Origin: Vannielia litorea
GTDB lineage: Bacteria; Pseudomonadota; Alphaproteobacteria; Rhodobacterales; Rhodobacteraceae
Reading direction: 5' to 3'
NCBI RefSeq assembly: GCF_019801175.1
Contig: NZ_JAHVJR010000001.1
Coordinates: 992,001-1,056,000 of the forward strand
Length of the DNA stretch: 64,000 nucleotides
The notes under the pieces are model-generated. The model saw only the letters and a program-made list of their open reading frames with translations, had not been told where the DNA came from and ran no database searches. Both the position numbers and the translations under genes were made by a program. Positions 24,257 to 33,129 of the stretch are shown here, in pieces (the stretch's first letter is position 1; every line of letters starts with the position of its first letter).

Positions 24257-25414
24257 ATGACCTTGATCGGACTGGATGTTCTGGTGCTTGGCGGCGGGGT
24301 CGCCGGGCTGGCCACGGCGCGGGCGCTGGCCCTGCGCGGGGCGCGGGTGCGGCTGCTGGAGCAGGCCGGCGAGATTGCCGAGGTGGGCGCGGGGCTACAG
24401 GTGAGTCCCAATGCGGGCCGGGTGCTGGAGGCGCTGGGCCTGGGGCCGGACTTTGCGGAAGTCAGCGACGAGAGCCGGGGCGTGCGGATGCGTGAGGCGG
24501 CGCGGGGCCAGGAGGTGGCCTTTGTGCCCTACGCGGGCCGGGGGCGGTTTGCCAATGTGCATCGGGCCGATCTGATCGCGGTGTTGGAACGCGGCGCGCG
24601 GGAAGCGGGCGTGGAGATCACGCTGGGCTGCCGCGCGGCGGAGGTGCAGCCCGGGGGACGTGTGATCACAGCTGCGGGAAAGGCGCTGGAAGCGGGGCTG
24701 GTGGTGGGCGCGGACGGGCTGCATTCGGTCGCCCGCGCGGCGTTGCTGGGGGCGCAGGAGCCGGTGTTCACCCATCAGGTAGCGTGGCGGGCGCTGGTGG
24801 AGGCCGAGGTGCCGTTGCCGCCTGAGGCGCAGCTGTTCCTCGCGCCGGGGCGGCATTTGGTGGCCTATCCGCTGCGGGGCGGGCGGCTGGTGAACATCGT
24901 GGCCTGTGAGGAGCAGGCGGAGTGGGCCGAGGAAGGCTGGCAGGTGCCGGGCGATGTGGAGGTGTTTCGGGCGGCCTTCGCGGGCTTCGGCGGGCCGGTG
25001 CCGGGGTGGCTGGCGCGGGTAGAGACCGTGCGGCGCTGGGGGCTGTTCCGGCACGGGGTCGCGGCGCGGTGGAACCGGGAGCGGCTAGTGATTGTGGGCG
25101 ATGCGGCCCATCCGACGCTGCCTTACCTTGCGCAGGGCGCGGCGATGGGGCTGGAGGACGCTTGGGTGCTGGCCGCATCATTGGCGGAGGCCGATGGGCT
25201 GGAGGCGGGGTTGGCGGCGTTTCAGGCGGCGCGGGAGGCGCGGTGCCGGAGGATCGTGGACGCGGCGACGGCGAATGCGCGGAACTACCACCTGCCGCGC
25301 GGACCTAAACGCTGGGCGGCACACTTGGCTCTGGGGCTGGCGAGCCGCTTTGCGCCGGGGATACTGCCCGGGCGGTTTGACTGGCTTTGGGGTGAGGATG
25401 TGACGGCTGGCTGA
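24257..25414 (+). CDS. FAD-dependent monooxygenase (salicylate hydroxylase-like)
   Basis: A 385-residue flavin monooxygenase. FAD-binding motifs are DVLVLGGGVAGLATARALAL and VIVGDAAHPTLPYLAQGAAMGLEDA; VGADGLHSVAR is the conserved DG motif. The family hydroxylates phenolic acids or ubiquinone precursors; the substrate here is not evident. The ATG sits right behind the dksA terminator. Confidence 0.88.
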   Translation: MTLIGLDVLVLGGGVAGLATARALALRGARVRLLEQAGEIAEVGAGLQVSPNAGRVLEALGLGPDFAEVSDESRGVRMREAARGQEVAFVPYAGRGRFANVHRADLIAVLERGAREAGVEITLGCRAAEVQPGGRVITAAGKALEAGLVVGADGLHSVARAALLGAQEPVFTHQVAWRALVEAEVPLPPEAQLFLAPGRHLVAYPLRGGRLVNIVACEEQAEWAEEGWQVPGDVEVFRAAFAGFGGPVPGWLARVETVRRWGLFRHGVAARWNRERLVIVGDAAHPTLPYLAQGAAMGLEDAWVLAASLAEADGLEAGLAAFQAAREARCRRIVDAATANARNYHLPRGPKRWAAHLALGLASRFAPGILPGRFDWLWGEDVTAG

Positions 25415-25425
25415 TGCCGGGTGGT

Positions 25426-26199
25426 TCAGAAGAGATCGAGCAGAGGAAGGCCCGCGAGGAGTGGGGCCTTGCGCGGGCCGGAGGTGGTACCGGTGACCTG
25501 CGGCAGGGCGGCGGCGAGGCCCTCTGCGGAGGACACATCGGCGGAGGGGGCAGGGATAGCGTGAAGCTCCAGCCCGGCGCCTTCCGGCTCTTCGATCACC
25601 ACGCCATCCCAGCGGGCGGCGGTGCGTTTTGAGGTGACGAAGAGGTAATAGGCATCCCAGCCGCCGATGGGGTCGAGCGTGACGAGCTGGAGGCCGTGGG
25701 CCTCGAAGACCGGGGCGTAATGGGCCCAGACCACGGGCATGGCGCCCCATTCGTCCCAGTGCAGGGCTTCGTCTGCGATGATCTGCTCAGGGTCGGGGCG
25801 GTCGGTGACGCCGTGGGCCTCGAGCATGGCATCGAGTTGGGGGCAGGCCTGTTCGCAGCCATCTTTCCAATCGAAATAGGCGGCGCGGGGGCTGTCCCAC
25901 GAGAAGGTCGCGGAGAGATACCAGGCGAGGGTGATCGAGCGAGAGCCGCCGTCATCGAGCGCGACGCCGGTTTCGGCCTCGATCACGCCGGGCGTATCGC
26001 CGCTTTCGATGGCGCGGGCGACGGTGAGGGCCTCGCTGTCATTACCTGTGATGAGGCGGGTGATCTTGACGCGGGGCGCATCGAAGGCGCCTTGCCGCCA
26101 GAGATAAAGCGGCGGCGGGGCGAGCAGGGGCAGGGAGGCGACGAGGGCGATGAGCGAGAGCGCGCCGCTGGCGGCGGCGCGGTCGGGGATGTCAGACAT
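25426..26199 (-). CDS. Conserved protein with one N-terminal membrane segment
   Basis: A 257-residue protein with a single hydrophobic helix at residues 12-35 (LSLIALVASLPLLAPPPLYLW) and an otherwise soluble, acidic, presumably periplasmic region containing two close cysteines (CEQACPQ). No family is recognised. Its start overlaps the xth stop by eight bases, so the two genes form an operon. Confidence 0.75.
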   Translation of the reverse strand: MSDIPDRAAASGALSLIALVASLPLLAPPPLYLWRQGAFDAPRVKITRLITGNDSEALTVARAIESGDTPGVIEAETGVALDDGGSRSITLAWYLSATFSWDSPRAAYFDWKDGCEQACPQLDAMLEAHGVTDRPDPEQIIADEALHWDEWGAMPVVWAHYAPVFEAHGLQLVTLDPIGGWDAYYLFVTSKRTAARWDGVVIEEPEGAGLELHAIPAPSADVSSAEGLAAALPQVTGTTSGPRKAPLLAGLPLLDLF

Positions 26200-26983
26200 C
26201 CAGATCGACCCAGACGGGCACGTGATCGGAGGGTTTTTCGCGGCCGCGCACGTCCTTCTCGATCCAGCAGTCGCGCAGGGTGTCGGCGGCTTGCGGGGTC
26301 AACAGAAAGTGGTCGATGCGGATGCCGTCGTTCCGATCCCACGCGCCGCGCTGGTAATCCCAGAAGGAGTAGTGGCCGGGGCCGCGGGTGCGGGCGCGGA
26401 AGGCCTCGGTGAAGCCGAGGTTGTTTAACTCGCGCCACTTGGCGAGGCTTTCGGGGTGAAACAGCGCGTCACCGACCCAGGCCTCGGGGCGGGCGGCGTC
26501 GATGGCGGAGGGGATGATGTTGTAATCGCCTGCCATGAGGGCGGGCTGCTCTTCGGCCAGAAGCGCCCTGCCGCGTTCGATCAGCCGGTCCATCCAGCCC
26601 AGCTTGTAGCGGAACTTTTCGCTCTGCCCGTCTTCCACCGGGTTGCCGTTGGGCAGGTAGAGGCCGCAGAGGCGGATGGCGGTGCGCTCGCCCATCACGG
26701 TGGCCTCGATCCAGCGGGCCTGCTCATCGGTGTCGTCGCCGGGCAGGCCGCGGGTGACATCTTCGAGCGGGAGTTTGGACAGGATGGCGACGCCGTTGAA
26801 GCCCTTTTGGCCGTGGGTCTCGACCTGATAGCCGAGATCCTCGAAATGCTCGCGGGGAAAGGCCTCGTCGACCGATTTGATCTCTTGCAGGAGGGCCACA
26901 TCGGGGGCGCTCTCGGTGAGCCAATCGGTGACGGCGCCGATGCGGGCCTTCACGCCGTTGATGTTGAAGGTGGCGATTTTCAT
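26192..26983 (-). CDS. xth: Exodeoxyribonuclease III
   Basis: A 263-residue AP endonuclease/3'-5' exonuclease of the EEP fold, acting in base excision repair. Visible catalytic motifs are TFNINGVKAR, LLQEIKSVDEAFP, LYLPNGNPVE, GDYNIIPSAIDAARPE and the C-terminal RIDHFLLT with SDHVPVWVDLD. The ATG at 26983 follows GGAGGG and gives standard length. Confidence 0.96.
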   Translation of the reverse strand: MKIATFNINGVKARIGAVTDWLTESAPDVALLQEIKSVDEAFPREHFEDLGYQVETHGQKGFNGVAILSKLPLEDVTRGLPGDDTDEQARWIEATVMGERTAIRLCGLYLPNGNPVEDGQSEKFRYKLGWMDRLIERGRALLAEEQPALMAGDYNIIPSAIDAARPEAWVGDALFHPESLAKWRELNNLGFTEAFRARTRGPGHYSFWDYQRGAWDRNDGIRIDHFLLTPQAADTLRDCWIEKDVRGREKPSDHVPVWVDLDV

Positions 26984-27190
26984 GGGGCCCTCCGCGCTTG
27001 CCGGGCCTTTCTGCCCGATCGGGCCGGGGCGCACAATGTCTGAGCGGGGTCTGAGCGGGGTCTTCGCGGGCACATCACGGGGGCAGTTGGATTTCAGGGA
27101 ACCGGGCGTGGGGCGGGCTGGTTCATCTGATGACAGGCCGCGCGGCAAGAGGCGCAGGCCCGACCCTGACAGAGCCGAGAGAGACACCCG

Positions 27191-27397
27191 ATGTTCAGCA
27201 CCATCTTTGGCCCGCGTGCCAGCGAGACCCCCAGAATTGAAACACGCCGCGAAGCGATTGAGCGGCTGCTTGGCGACCTGAACACGGCGATCGACTTTCT
27301 GCCCGAGAAACCGGCGGTCACAGTGAACCCGCGCACCGGGCATATCTCGCTCGACCTGCCTGACGAAACGGTGGATCTGACGCGGCATCTGGCCTGA
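27191..27397 (+). CDS. Small conserved hypothetical protein
   Basis: A 68-residue protein with no signal peptide, a central amphipathic helix (RREAIERLLGDLNTAIDFL) and a short beta segment (AVTVNPRTGHISLDL). GAGAGA precedes the ATG. No family is recognised. It stands alone between xth and the T6SS module. Confidence 0.65.
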   Translation: MFSTIFGPRASETPRIETRREAIERLLGDLNTAIDFLPEKPAVTVNPRTGHISLDLPDETVDLTRHLA

Positions 27398-27503
27398 CAC
27401 CGCGCCCTGCGCCGCGCGGGTCGCGCATGGGGCGGCGGCTGGCCCGCCGTACCGGCTGCCGCTCGGCGGGTTGTTGCATAAGTAACGGGATCAACGTGAA
27501 AAT

Positions 27504-27564
27504 TTCACACAACGGTCCTTGAAGCGCCTTGCCGCTATCTCTACTTTGAGATGTATTGTGTGAA
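27504..27564 (+). promoter_or_regulatory. Promoter flanked by inverted repeats upstream of vgrG
   Basis: A sigma-70-like promoter (TTGAAG at 27519, 17-base spacer, TACTTT at 27542) is bracketed by perfect 9-bp inverted repeats TTCACACAA (27504-27512) and TTGTGTGAA (27556-27564). A further near-palindrome GTGAAA-A-TTTCAC (27496-27508) overlaps the left arm. The arrangement suggests a repressor binding on both sides of the promoter of the T6SS cargo operon. Confidence 0.55.
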
Positions 27565-27628
27565 CGTATTTTGACTCACTTGAATCTTGGCAATTGACGC
27601 CTCCCCCCTCAATGGTGCGTTTTTTTCA

Positions 27629-29767
27629 ATGGATGGCGTTTATACCCAGGAGACAAACCTCGGCTGGATCGAGACGGATCTGGGCAAGGATCACCTGCTG
27701 CTTCTGAAATTTGCCGGGACGGACAGGGTCAACGGGCTGTTCGACTACCGGGCCGAGGTGCTCGCGCGGAAGGGGCTGGACCCCGATGCGCTGCTGGGCA
27801 CCCATGCGACGGTGCAGTTGGAGACGGTGAACCACGGCGCCTGCCCCTTCGATGGCATCGTGACGGCGGTGGAGTGGATGAAGGCCGATGTGGCCGGGGA
27901 CCGCTATGCGCTGGAACTGCGCCCGTGGTTCTGGCTCGCCGGGCGGCGGCGGCAGCAGCGGATCTTCCACGAGATGCCGGTGAACGACATTCTGGAGCAG
28001 GTGCTGGGCGATTGGTCGGGCGCCGGGCCGGAGACCCATCGGCTGGATCTGAACCAGACCTACCCCGAGCTGGAATACACGGTGCAATACCGCGAGAGCG
28101 ACCTTGCCTTTGCCTGCCGGCTGATGGAGCGCTTCGGGATCAGCTACCATTTCGAGCATGAGGCGGGGAACCACTGCCTCGTGCTGACCGACAGCCATGA
28201 GGCGATGGGCGAGCTGCCCGATATCACCCGCGAGTATCGCCCGGTGGAGGAGAACTTCCGCAAGGAGGAAGAGCACTTCTGGGACTGGCGGCGCGCACGC
28301 CACATGACCACCGGCAAGATCAAGCTCGCCGACTACAACTTCAAGAAGCCCGGCGCGAACCAGGTGGTGGAGCAGGTGGGCGATGCGGAGTTCAGCTTCG
28401 GCGATATCGAGAGCTACGATTACCCGACCGGCATCGAGGACACCGGCGTGCCGGGCGCGCCGCGCGAGCCGAACCGAACCGCGCCCGACAGCGAGGATGA
28501 CACCGCCCGCAAAGCGCTGGCGCAGCTGCGGACCACGCAGGAGCGCAGCGAGGATGTGCGTGCACATGCGGCGGGCGATGTGATCAGCCTGAAGTCGGGC
28601 ATGCGCTGCACCGCCCACGGGCCGTTTGCGGATTTCATCGCCGCCGAGCAGCACTTGTGCCTGGAGGCGCGCCACGAGTTCACCTCGGAGGCTTATCGCT
28701 CCGGCGCAACCGATGGCGAGCGGGCCTATGAGGGGCATTACGTGCTCACGCCGGTCTCGGCGCCCTTCGCGCCGGTGCGCGCCACGCCGCAACCCATCGT
28801 GCAGGGGCCTCAGACCGCCCGCGTGGTGGGCGAGGGCGAGATCGACTGCGACAAGTACGGACGCATCCTCGTGCGCTTCCACTGGGACCTGACTGGCGCC
28901 CACTCCATGCGCTGCCGGGTCAGCCAGAACTGGGCCGGCAAGGGCTGGGGCGGCATGGTGATCCCGCGGATCGGGATGGAAGTGGTGGTGGAGTTTATCG
29001 AGGGCAACCCCGACAAACCGCTGGTGACGGGTTGCGTGTACAACGGCAAGAACGATGTGCCGTGGGAGTTGCCCAAGCACAAGACCCGCTCGACCTTCCG
29101 GACCGATACGCACCAGGGCAAGGGCTTTAACGAGCTCTACTTCGAGGATGAGAAGGACGAGGAGAAGATCTATCTCCACGCCCAGAAGGACCATGAGATC
29201 CACGTCGAGAACAACCGGGCCAAGCGGGTGGACCGGAACCAGTCGGAGAGCGTGGGCAACAACAAGTCGATCGAGGTGGGCAACAACCACCACGAGGTGA
29301 TCGGCGGCAACATGACCCTGATGGTCGGCCCCAACAAATTGCAGAGCGCCGTGACCGGCGCCTTCACCGCCTTCACGAACAAGCTCGGCGATCTGGCCAA
29401 CAAGCTGGGGCTGCCGGACTTTCTGAACATGGGTGAGGGGAACCTCGTGATCGGGGTCGCGAAGAACAAGGCGGAGACGGTGATGCTCTCTTCGACCGAG
29501 ATGGTTGGCGCCGCGAAGGCGCTGACGGTCGGCGGCGGCTATCAGGTCACCGTGGGTGGCATCAAGAACGAGAGCGTCGCGATCGGGTCGTGGGAGGAAG
29601 TCGGCAACAACAAGGTCGTTCACGTGGGCGAGAAGTTCGAGCTGGTGGTCGGAAAGTCCAAGTTGGTGATGGACCGTGATGGCAACATCTCGTTGGAGGG
29701 TGTCGATATCAAGATCAACGGCAGTTCCAGCATCAAGGCGACGGCCGGTCGTATCGACCTGAACTAG
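27629..29767 (+). CDS. vgrG: VgrG, type VI secretion spike protein
   Basis: A protein of about 712 residues forming the trimeric T6SS tip. It has the gp27-like N-terminal half (TVQYRESDLAFACRLMERFGISYHFEHE), the OB/gp5-like domain (DKYGRILVRFHWDL, then GGMVIPRIGMEVVVEFIEGNPDKPLVTGCVYN) and a long beta-helical C-terminus of repeating VGNN/VGGN motifs. The ATG at 27629 is taken; a TTG at 27587 would add 14 residues, and neither has a good ribosome-binding site. It heads a cargo operon with an effector and immunity gene; no sheath, membrane or baseplate genes are in the window. Confidence 0.93.
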   Translation: MDGVYTQETNLGWIETDLGKDHLLLLKFAGTDRVNGLFDYRAEVLARKGLDPDALLGTHATVQLETVNHGACPFDGIVTAVEWMKADVAGDRYALELRPWFWLAGRRRQQRIFHEMPVNDILEQVLGDWSGAGPETHRLDLNQTYPELEYTVQYRESDLAFACRLMERFGISYHFEHEAGNHCLVLTDSHEAMGELPDITREYRPVEENFRKEEEHFWDWRRARHMTTGKIKLADYNFKKPGANQVVEQVGDAEFSFGDIESYDYPTGIEDTGVPGAPREPNRTAPDSEDDTARKALAQLRTTQERSEDVRAHAAGDVISLKSGMRCTAHGPFADFIAAEQHLCLEARHEFTSEAYRSGATDGERAYEGHYVLTPVSAPFAPVRATPQPIVQGPQTARVVGEGEIDCDKYGRILVRFHWDLTGAHSMRCRVSQNWAGKGWGGMVIPRIGMEVVVEFIEGNPDKPLVTGCVYNGKNDVPWELPKHKTRSTFRTDTHQGKGFNELYFEDEKDEEKIYLHAQKDHEIHVENNRAKRVDRNQSESVGNNKSIEVGNNHHEVIGGNMTLMVGPNKLQSAVTGAFTAFTNKLGDLANKLGLPDFLNMGEGNLVIGVAKNKAETVMLSSTEMVGAAKALTVGGGYQVTVGGIKNESVAIGSWEEVGNNKVVHVGEKFELVVGKSKLVMDRDGNISLEGVDIKINGSSSIKATAGRIDLN

Positions 29768-29777
29768 GAGCGTAGTC

Positions 29778-30164
29778 ATGGCACTCAAACCGACGTCAGG
29801 GAGCTGGAATTCGGCTCAGGATGAGAACCGCGGCCAGCGGGATGCTCTGCGTGAGGCATTCTTTGCGCAGGCTGGCGTCAAGGTGACGGCTTCGATGCGC
29901 GATGTTCACCTGCGGCCTGCAACGCGCATTCGCAAGCTGGGCGAAGTGATGCAGGCGACCTTGTCGCCGCGTATCGATGACAAGCATCTTGCCAAGATCA
30001 CGGGCATTGCGCAGGCGCATATGGTCGCGACCGGGCTGTGCGTGCCGGCGCTGGGGTTGATGCCCGAGAGCCGGTCCAAGTCGATCAAGGCTTTCGCGCC
30101 TGAGGTTCTGAGAAGCTTCTTTACGGGCGAGAAAGATACCACGCTCGACAGATCGCTGTTCTAG
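29778..30164 (+). CDS. Unknown 128-aa protein of the vgrG-effector operon
   Basis: A basic 128-residue protein with no recognised domain, signal peptide or membrane segment. It is mostly predicted helix, with a central stretch LHPATRIRKL-like region and a hydrophobic segment (AQAHMVATGLCVPALGLMP). It lies ten bases after vgrG and nine before the effector. In other organisms this slot holds a DUF4123, DUF2169 or PAAR-type loading factor; none of these patterns is seen. By position it is a candidate adaptor or chaperone for the effector. Confidence 0.75.
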   Translation: MALKPTSGSWNSAQDENRGQRDALREAFFAQAGVKVTASMRDVHLRPATRIRKLGEVMQATLSPRIDDKHLAKITGIAQAHMVATGLCVPALGLMPESRSKSIKAFAPEVLRSFFTGEKDTTLDRSLF

Positions 30165-30173
30165 GTCGGGCGC

Positions 30174-31859
30174 ATGGCCGAGACCGAACTCGAGGAACGC
30201 TATCTGCGCGACCAGCGCGAGTACGAGGAGGCCCTGCAGGCTTATCGGGAACTGGTGGGCGGCGCCGCCAATACGCTGCCGATGCCATCCAGTTTTGAGG
30301 CCAGCTACCTGACCCCGCCGGATGGCTATGAACGCGCGGCGACCGATCCGTGGATCTCGGAGCGGTTTCCCGGCGTTGCCGATGCTGCTCAGCGCGTGAT
30401 CGCCGAGGAAGCCGATCTTCAAGATGCCGACTACCTCGCGCTCGACGAGCCAGGGGGGAGTCACGGGCAGGGCAACTGCTCGATCGCCCAATACACGCGG
30501 GAACAATTCCTCGAGTATTACGCGATGATCGAGATGGTCTACAAACTGGCCACGGACGACGATTTCAGGCGCAAAATAGCCGGCCAGCTCCACAGCGCCT
30601 ACATGAATTCGGCGTTCCGGAACATCGAGGTAGCTGACATCCTCGACTGGCGGGCCGACAACCTTCAGGACGATATCGAGGCAGCGGAGGCGCGGGAACG
30701 GGGCGACAGAACTCTACTCGACCGGGTCGGTTCGGTGTTTGGTTTCGAGGATGGCGACGAGTTTGCGCTCTGGGCGATGGGCTACGACAGCGTCGAGGAG
30801 ATGGAAGAGGAGATGGGGGTCGAGGTTGTCGAACAATCGGCAGCTGAACTCCGCGAGCGGCAGGATCGGCTTCGAGCCGAGGCGGATATTCACCGCGATG
30901 CGGCAATCGAGAAGCTGAAGAGCTACTTCACCAATATCTGGAACCAGCTGAAAGCCCGATACGAAGAGTGCGGGCTGATGTACGCTATCGTCACCAGCGG
31001 TATCGACGGTGCCTTTCTTGCTGCTGAATTCGGCGCGGGCGTCGGGATCGTACGCGCCCTGAGGTTTGTGCCGATCCAGCGAGGCGGGCGCTACGGGGTC
31101 GAGCTGACGACTATGGATGGGCGCCGGCTCGGGGAGGCGGATTGGAGCGAGGGGGAACTCACCGGAAAATACGGTGAACCGGACCAGAGCCAGGTTGCCG
31201 GTATTGAACCTGACAGCAACCGGACCATTCCCGACAGAGATGCCAGCACGGGCGATGGCGACCGCAGGGACGGTGGCGAGGGTGGTGGGGACGGGCGTGA
31301 CAATGACGACCCGGCCACCGCCCCGGTGCCGCAGACGGACGTTCCTTGCTTTGATGTGCCCGATACATGGGATGCCGATCAGATCGCGGAGTTCGACCGG
31401 CAGCTCGCCGAGCAACAGACCGGAATCAATTCGATGACCGCCGATGAGATGGGCTATGCTCATGCGGTCCTAGACCAGGCGCGGACGGTCTGGCGGGAGA
31501 ACGGGCAGAATGGCAGCGCGACGGATCTGCTGCGTGATCGCAGGGCGCAGGAGGCAGCGCGCGAGGCGTACCGCAACCAACTCCGGCAGCAGGGGCTTTC
31601 GCCTGCGCGAATCCGCGAGATCATGTCTGGCCTCAACGCCACCCATGTGGTTGATATCATCGCCGGTGGGGACCCCCGTGTTCTGACCATGGGCGGCGGT
31701 CCACAGAACCAGCGGATCGGCAGCCTCTGGAACATTGCGCCGGGCGGCTCCAACTCGGGCACAACGAGGGCCGGTACACTGGCCCAGGCCGCAAGCGACA
31801 TGCGCGCCGCCGGAATGGGCGACAGAAACATGAACGTCGGCCTTTCGAGATGCCGATAG
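30174..31859 (+). CDS. T6SS DNase effector, Tde/Ntox15-like
   Basis: A 561-residue polymorphic toxin. Residues 1-265 are helical and acidic; 270-300 form a Gly/Ala-rich segment resembling the glycine zippers of Tde effectors. A Gly/Asp-rich linker spans about 345-390. The C-terminal domain (391-525) matches Ntox15/toxin_43: CFDVPDTWDADQIAEFDRQL, AREAYRNQL and the catalytic-type HxxD at 491-494 in NATHVVDIIAGGDP. Agrobacterium Tde proteins with this domain are DNases delivered by T6SS into rival bacteria. The following immunity gene supports the assignment. Confidence 0.87.
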   Translation: MAETELEERYLRDQREYEEALQAYRELVGGAANTLPMPSSFEASYLTPPDGYERAATDPWISERFPGVADAAQRVIAEEADLQDADYLALDEPGGSHGQGNCSIAQYTREQFLEYYAMIEMVYKLATDDDFRRKIAGQLHSAYMNSAFRNIEVADILDWRADNLQDDIEAAEARERGDRTLLDRVGSVFGFEDGDEFALWAMGYDSVEEMEEEMGVEVVEQSAAELRERQDRLRAEADIHRDAAIEKLKSYFTNIWNQLKARYEECGLMYAIVTSGIDGAFLAAEFGAGVGIVRALRFVPIQRGGRYGVELTTMDGRRLGEADWSEGELTGKYGEPDQSQVAGIEPDSNRTIPDRDASTGDGDRRDGGEGGGDGRDNDDPATAPVPQTDVPCFDVPDTWDADQIAEFDRQLAEQQTGINSMTADEMGYAHAVLDQARTVWRENGQNGSATDLLRDRRAQEAAREAYRNQLRQQGLSPARIREIMSGLNATHVVDIIAGGDPRVLTMGGGPQNQRIGSLWNIAPGGSNSGTTRAGTLAQAASDMRAAGMGDRNMNVGLSRCR

Positions 31860-31872
31860 AGAAGGACGAGCC

Positions 31873-32589
31873 ATGCTGCACTCTCACTACGCCGAGATGA
31901 TTGAGGAGATCGGCCCGCCGCGCGGAGGCAAGGCCCCGAGTGCAGAAGCGATGGACTACCTGCGCGCGCATTTACCGGCAGCCTATGTGGGCTTCATCGA
32001 AGAGTTCGGCTTTGGCCACTACTTCGATAGGGGCTACCAGTTCTGCGACCCGCTGGCGTTCAGGCCGGTTGTTGCGCTGATCTTCAAGGCGGATTCCGAC
32101 TTCAGCCATGCTGATTGCCACGTTGTCGCCTACAATGCGTGGGGCACCTTGAAGATGTGGTCGGAGCGCCATGGCGAGGTGACGGTTGATCTGCTGCGCT
32201 ACACGGTCAAGGCCCCGCGATTGTTGCCCAACGTAATGAATGCGCCGATCCTGCCAGCAGGTATGGCGGGCACGGCGACGGAACCCGATGCCAACAGCCT
32301 GTCGGCGGCGCTCCTGCCTTGGGACGACAATGCACGTGAGTTGTGGGACTTCGCCGATGAGCCGATGTTCCGAGAAGCGGTGCGCCGTTTAGGGCCATTG
32401 CAGGCGGGGGAGTGCTTTGGGTTCGTCCCGTCACTCGCCGTAGCGGGCTACGACAGTCGGACGCGCGCTGTTGAAAACGTGCAGAAGATGGATGCCTTGG
32501 TGCACTTCACGATGATCGCGCAACTCGCACCCTTCGCACTGACCCATCTTGTTCACGGCCGAGAGACCATCGCCCGCGAAATCGGCTGA
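31873..32589 (+). CDS. Tdi-like immunity protein (GAD-like and DUF1851 domains)
   Basis: A 238-residue cytoplasmic protein 13 bases after the effector. The N-terminal part (MDYLRAHLPAAYVGFIEEFG, then GYQFCDPLAFRPVV) fits the GAD-like domain and the C-terminal part (GECFGFVPSLAVAGYDS, VQKMDALVHFTMIAQL) fits DUF1851. This architecture matches Tdi proteins that neutralise Tde DNases in Agrobacterium. It should protect the producer from its own effector. Confidence 0.87.
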   Translation: MLHSHYAEMIEEIGPPRGGKAPSAEAMDYLRAHLPAAYVGFIEEFGFGHYFDRGYQFCDPLAFRPVVALIFKADSDFSHADCHVVAYNAWGTLKMWSERHGEVTVDLLRYTVKAPRLLPNVMNAPILPAGMAGTATEPDANSLSAALLPWDDNARELWDFADEPMFREAVRRLGPLQAGECFGFVPSLAVAGYDSRTRAVENVQKMDALVHFTMIAQLAPFALTHLVHGRETIAREIG

Positions 32590-32710
32590 GCGTCACTTAG
32601 GGGGCTGTTGTAGTGTCGCGGCTAAGCAACGAATGCGTGACTCGACGCTAACGCCGGAGGAACGAGTATCTACAATTTAGGTCCTGAAAGGCCGGCTTGC
32701 CCGGTTCACC

Positions 32711-33043
32711 TTACATCGAAAACGAAGTGCCGCAGCCGCAAGAACTGGTGGCGTTGGGGTTTTCGATCGTGAAGCGGGCGCCGATGATTTCGTCGGAGAA
32801 GTCGATGGTGGCGCCTTCGAGGAAGGGCAGGGAGACTTCGTCGACCACGACCTTCTGGCCACCCTGCTCCAGCACGAGGTCGTCGGCGGCGGGCTCGTCG
32901 AGGGTGATCTCGTATTGAAAGCCCGAGCAGCCGCCGCCTTCGACGGCGACGCGCAGAGCCTTGGGGGCCGCGCCGATCTCGGCGAGGCGGGCATAGGCGC
33001 GGGGGGTGACTTTTGGCGGCAGGGTGAGGGTCATCGGGTGCAT
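32711..33043 (-). CDS. erpA: Iron-sulfur cluster insertion protein (HesB/ErpA)
   Basis: A 110-residue A-type carrier that delivers Fe-S clusters to apoproteins. The three conserved cysteines are visible: GGGCSGFQYE and the C-terminal SSCGCGTSF. The ATG at 33043 follows GGAAAG and is preferred over the longer frame. It is divergent from the dGTPase-like gene. Confidence 0.93.
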   Translation of the reverse strand: MHPMTLTLPPKVTPRAYARLAEIGAAPKALRVAVEGGGCSGFQYEITLDEPAADDLVLEQGGQKVVVDEVSLPFLEGATIDFSDEIIGARFTIENPNATSSCGCGTSFSM

Positions 33044-33129
33044 CGCTTTCCGGTTACGTTTCAAATATATGGGGCGGGACAGGGCGCGACAAGGCAGGGT
33101 TGCGCGGGAATTGAAGGGACAGGGCAGCT

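Noticed and set aside
32608..32675. TTGTAG...CTACAA inverted repeat after the immunity gene as insertion-sequence ends
   Set aside because: Only six bases per arm, no transposase and no target duplication are visible.
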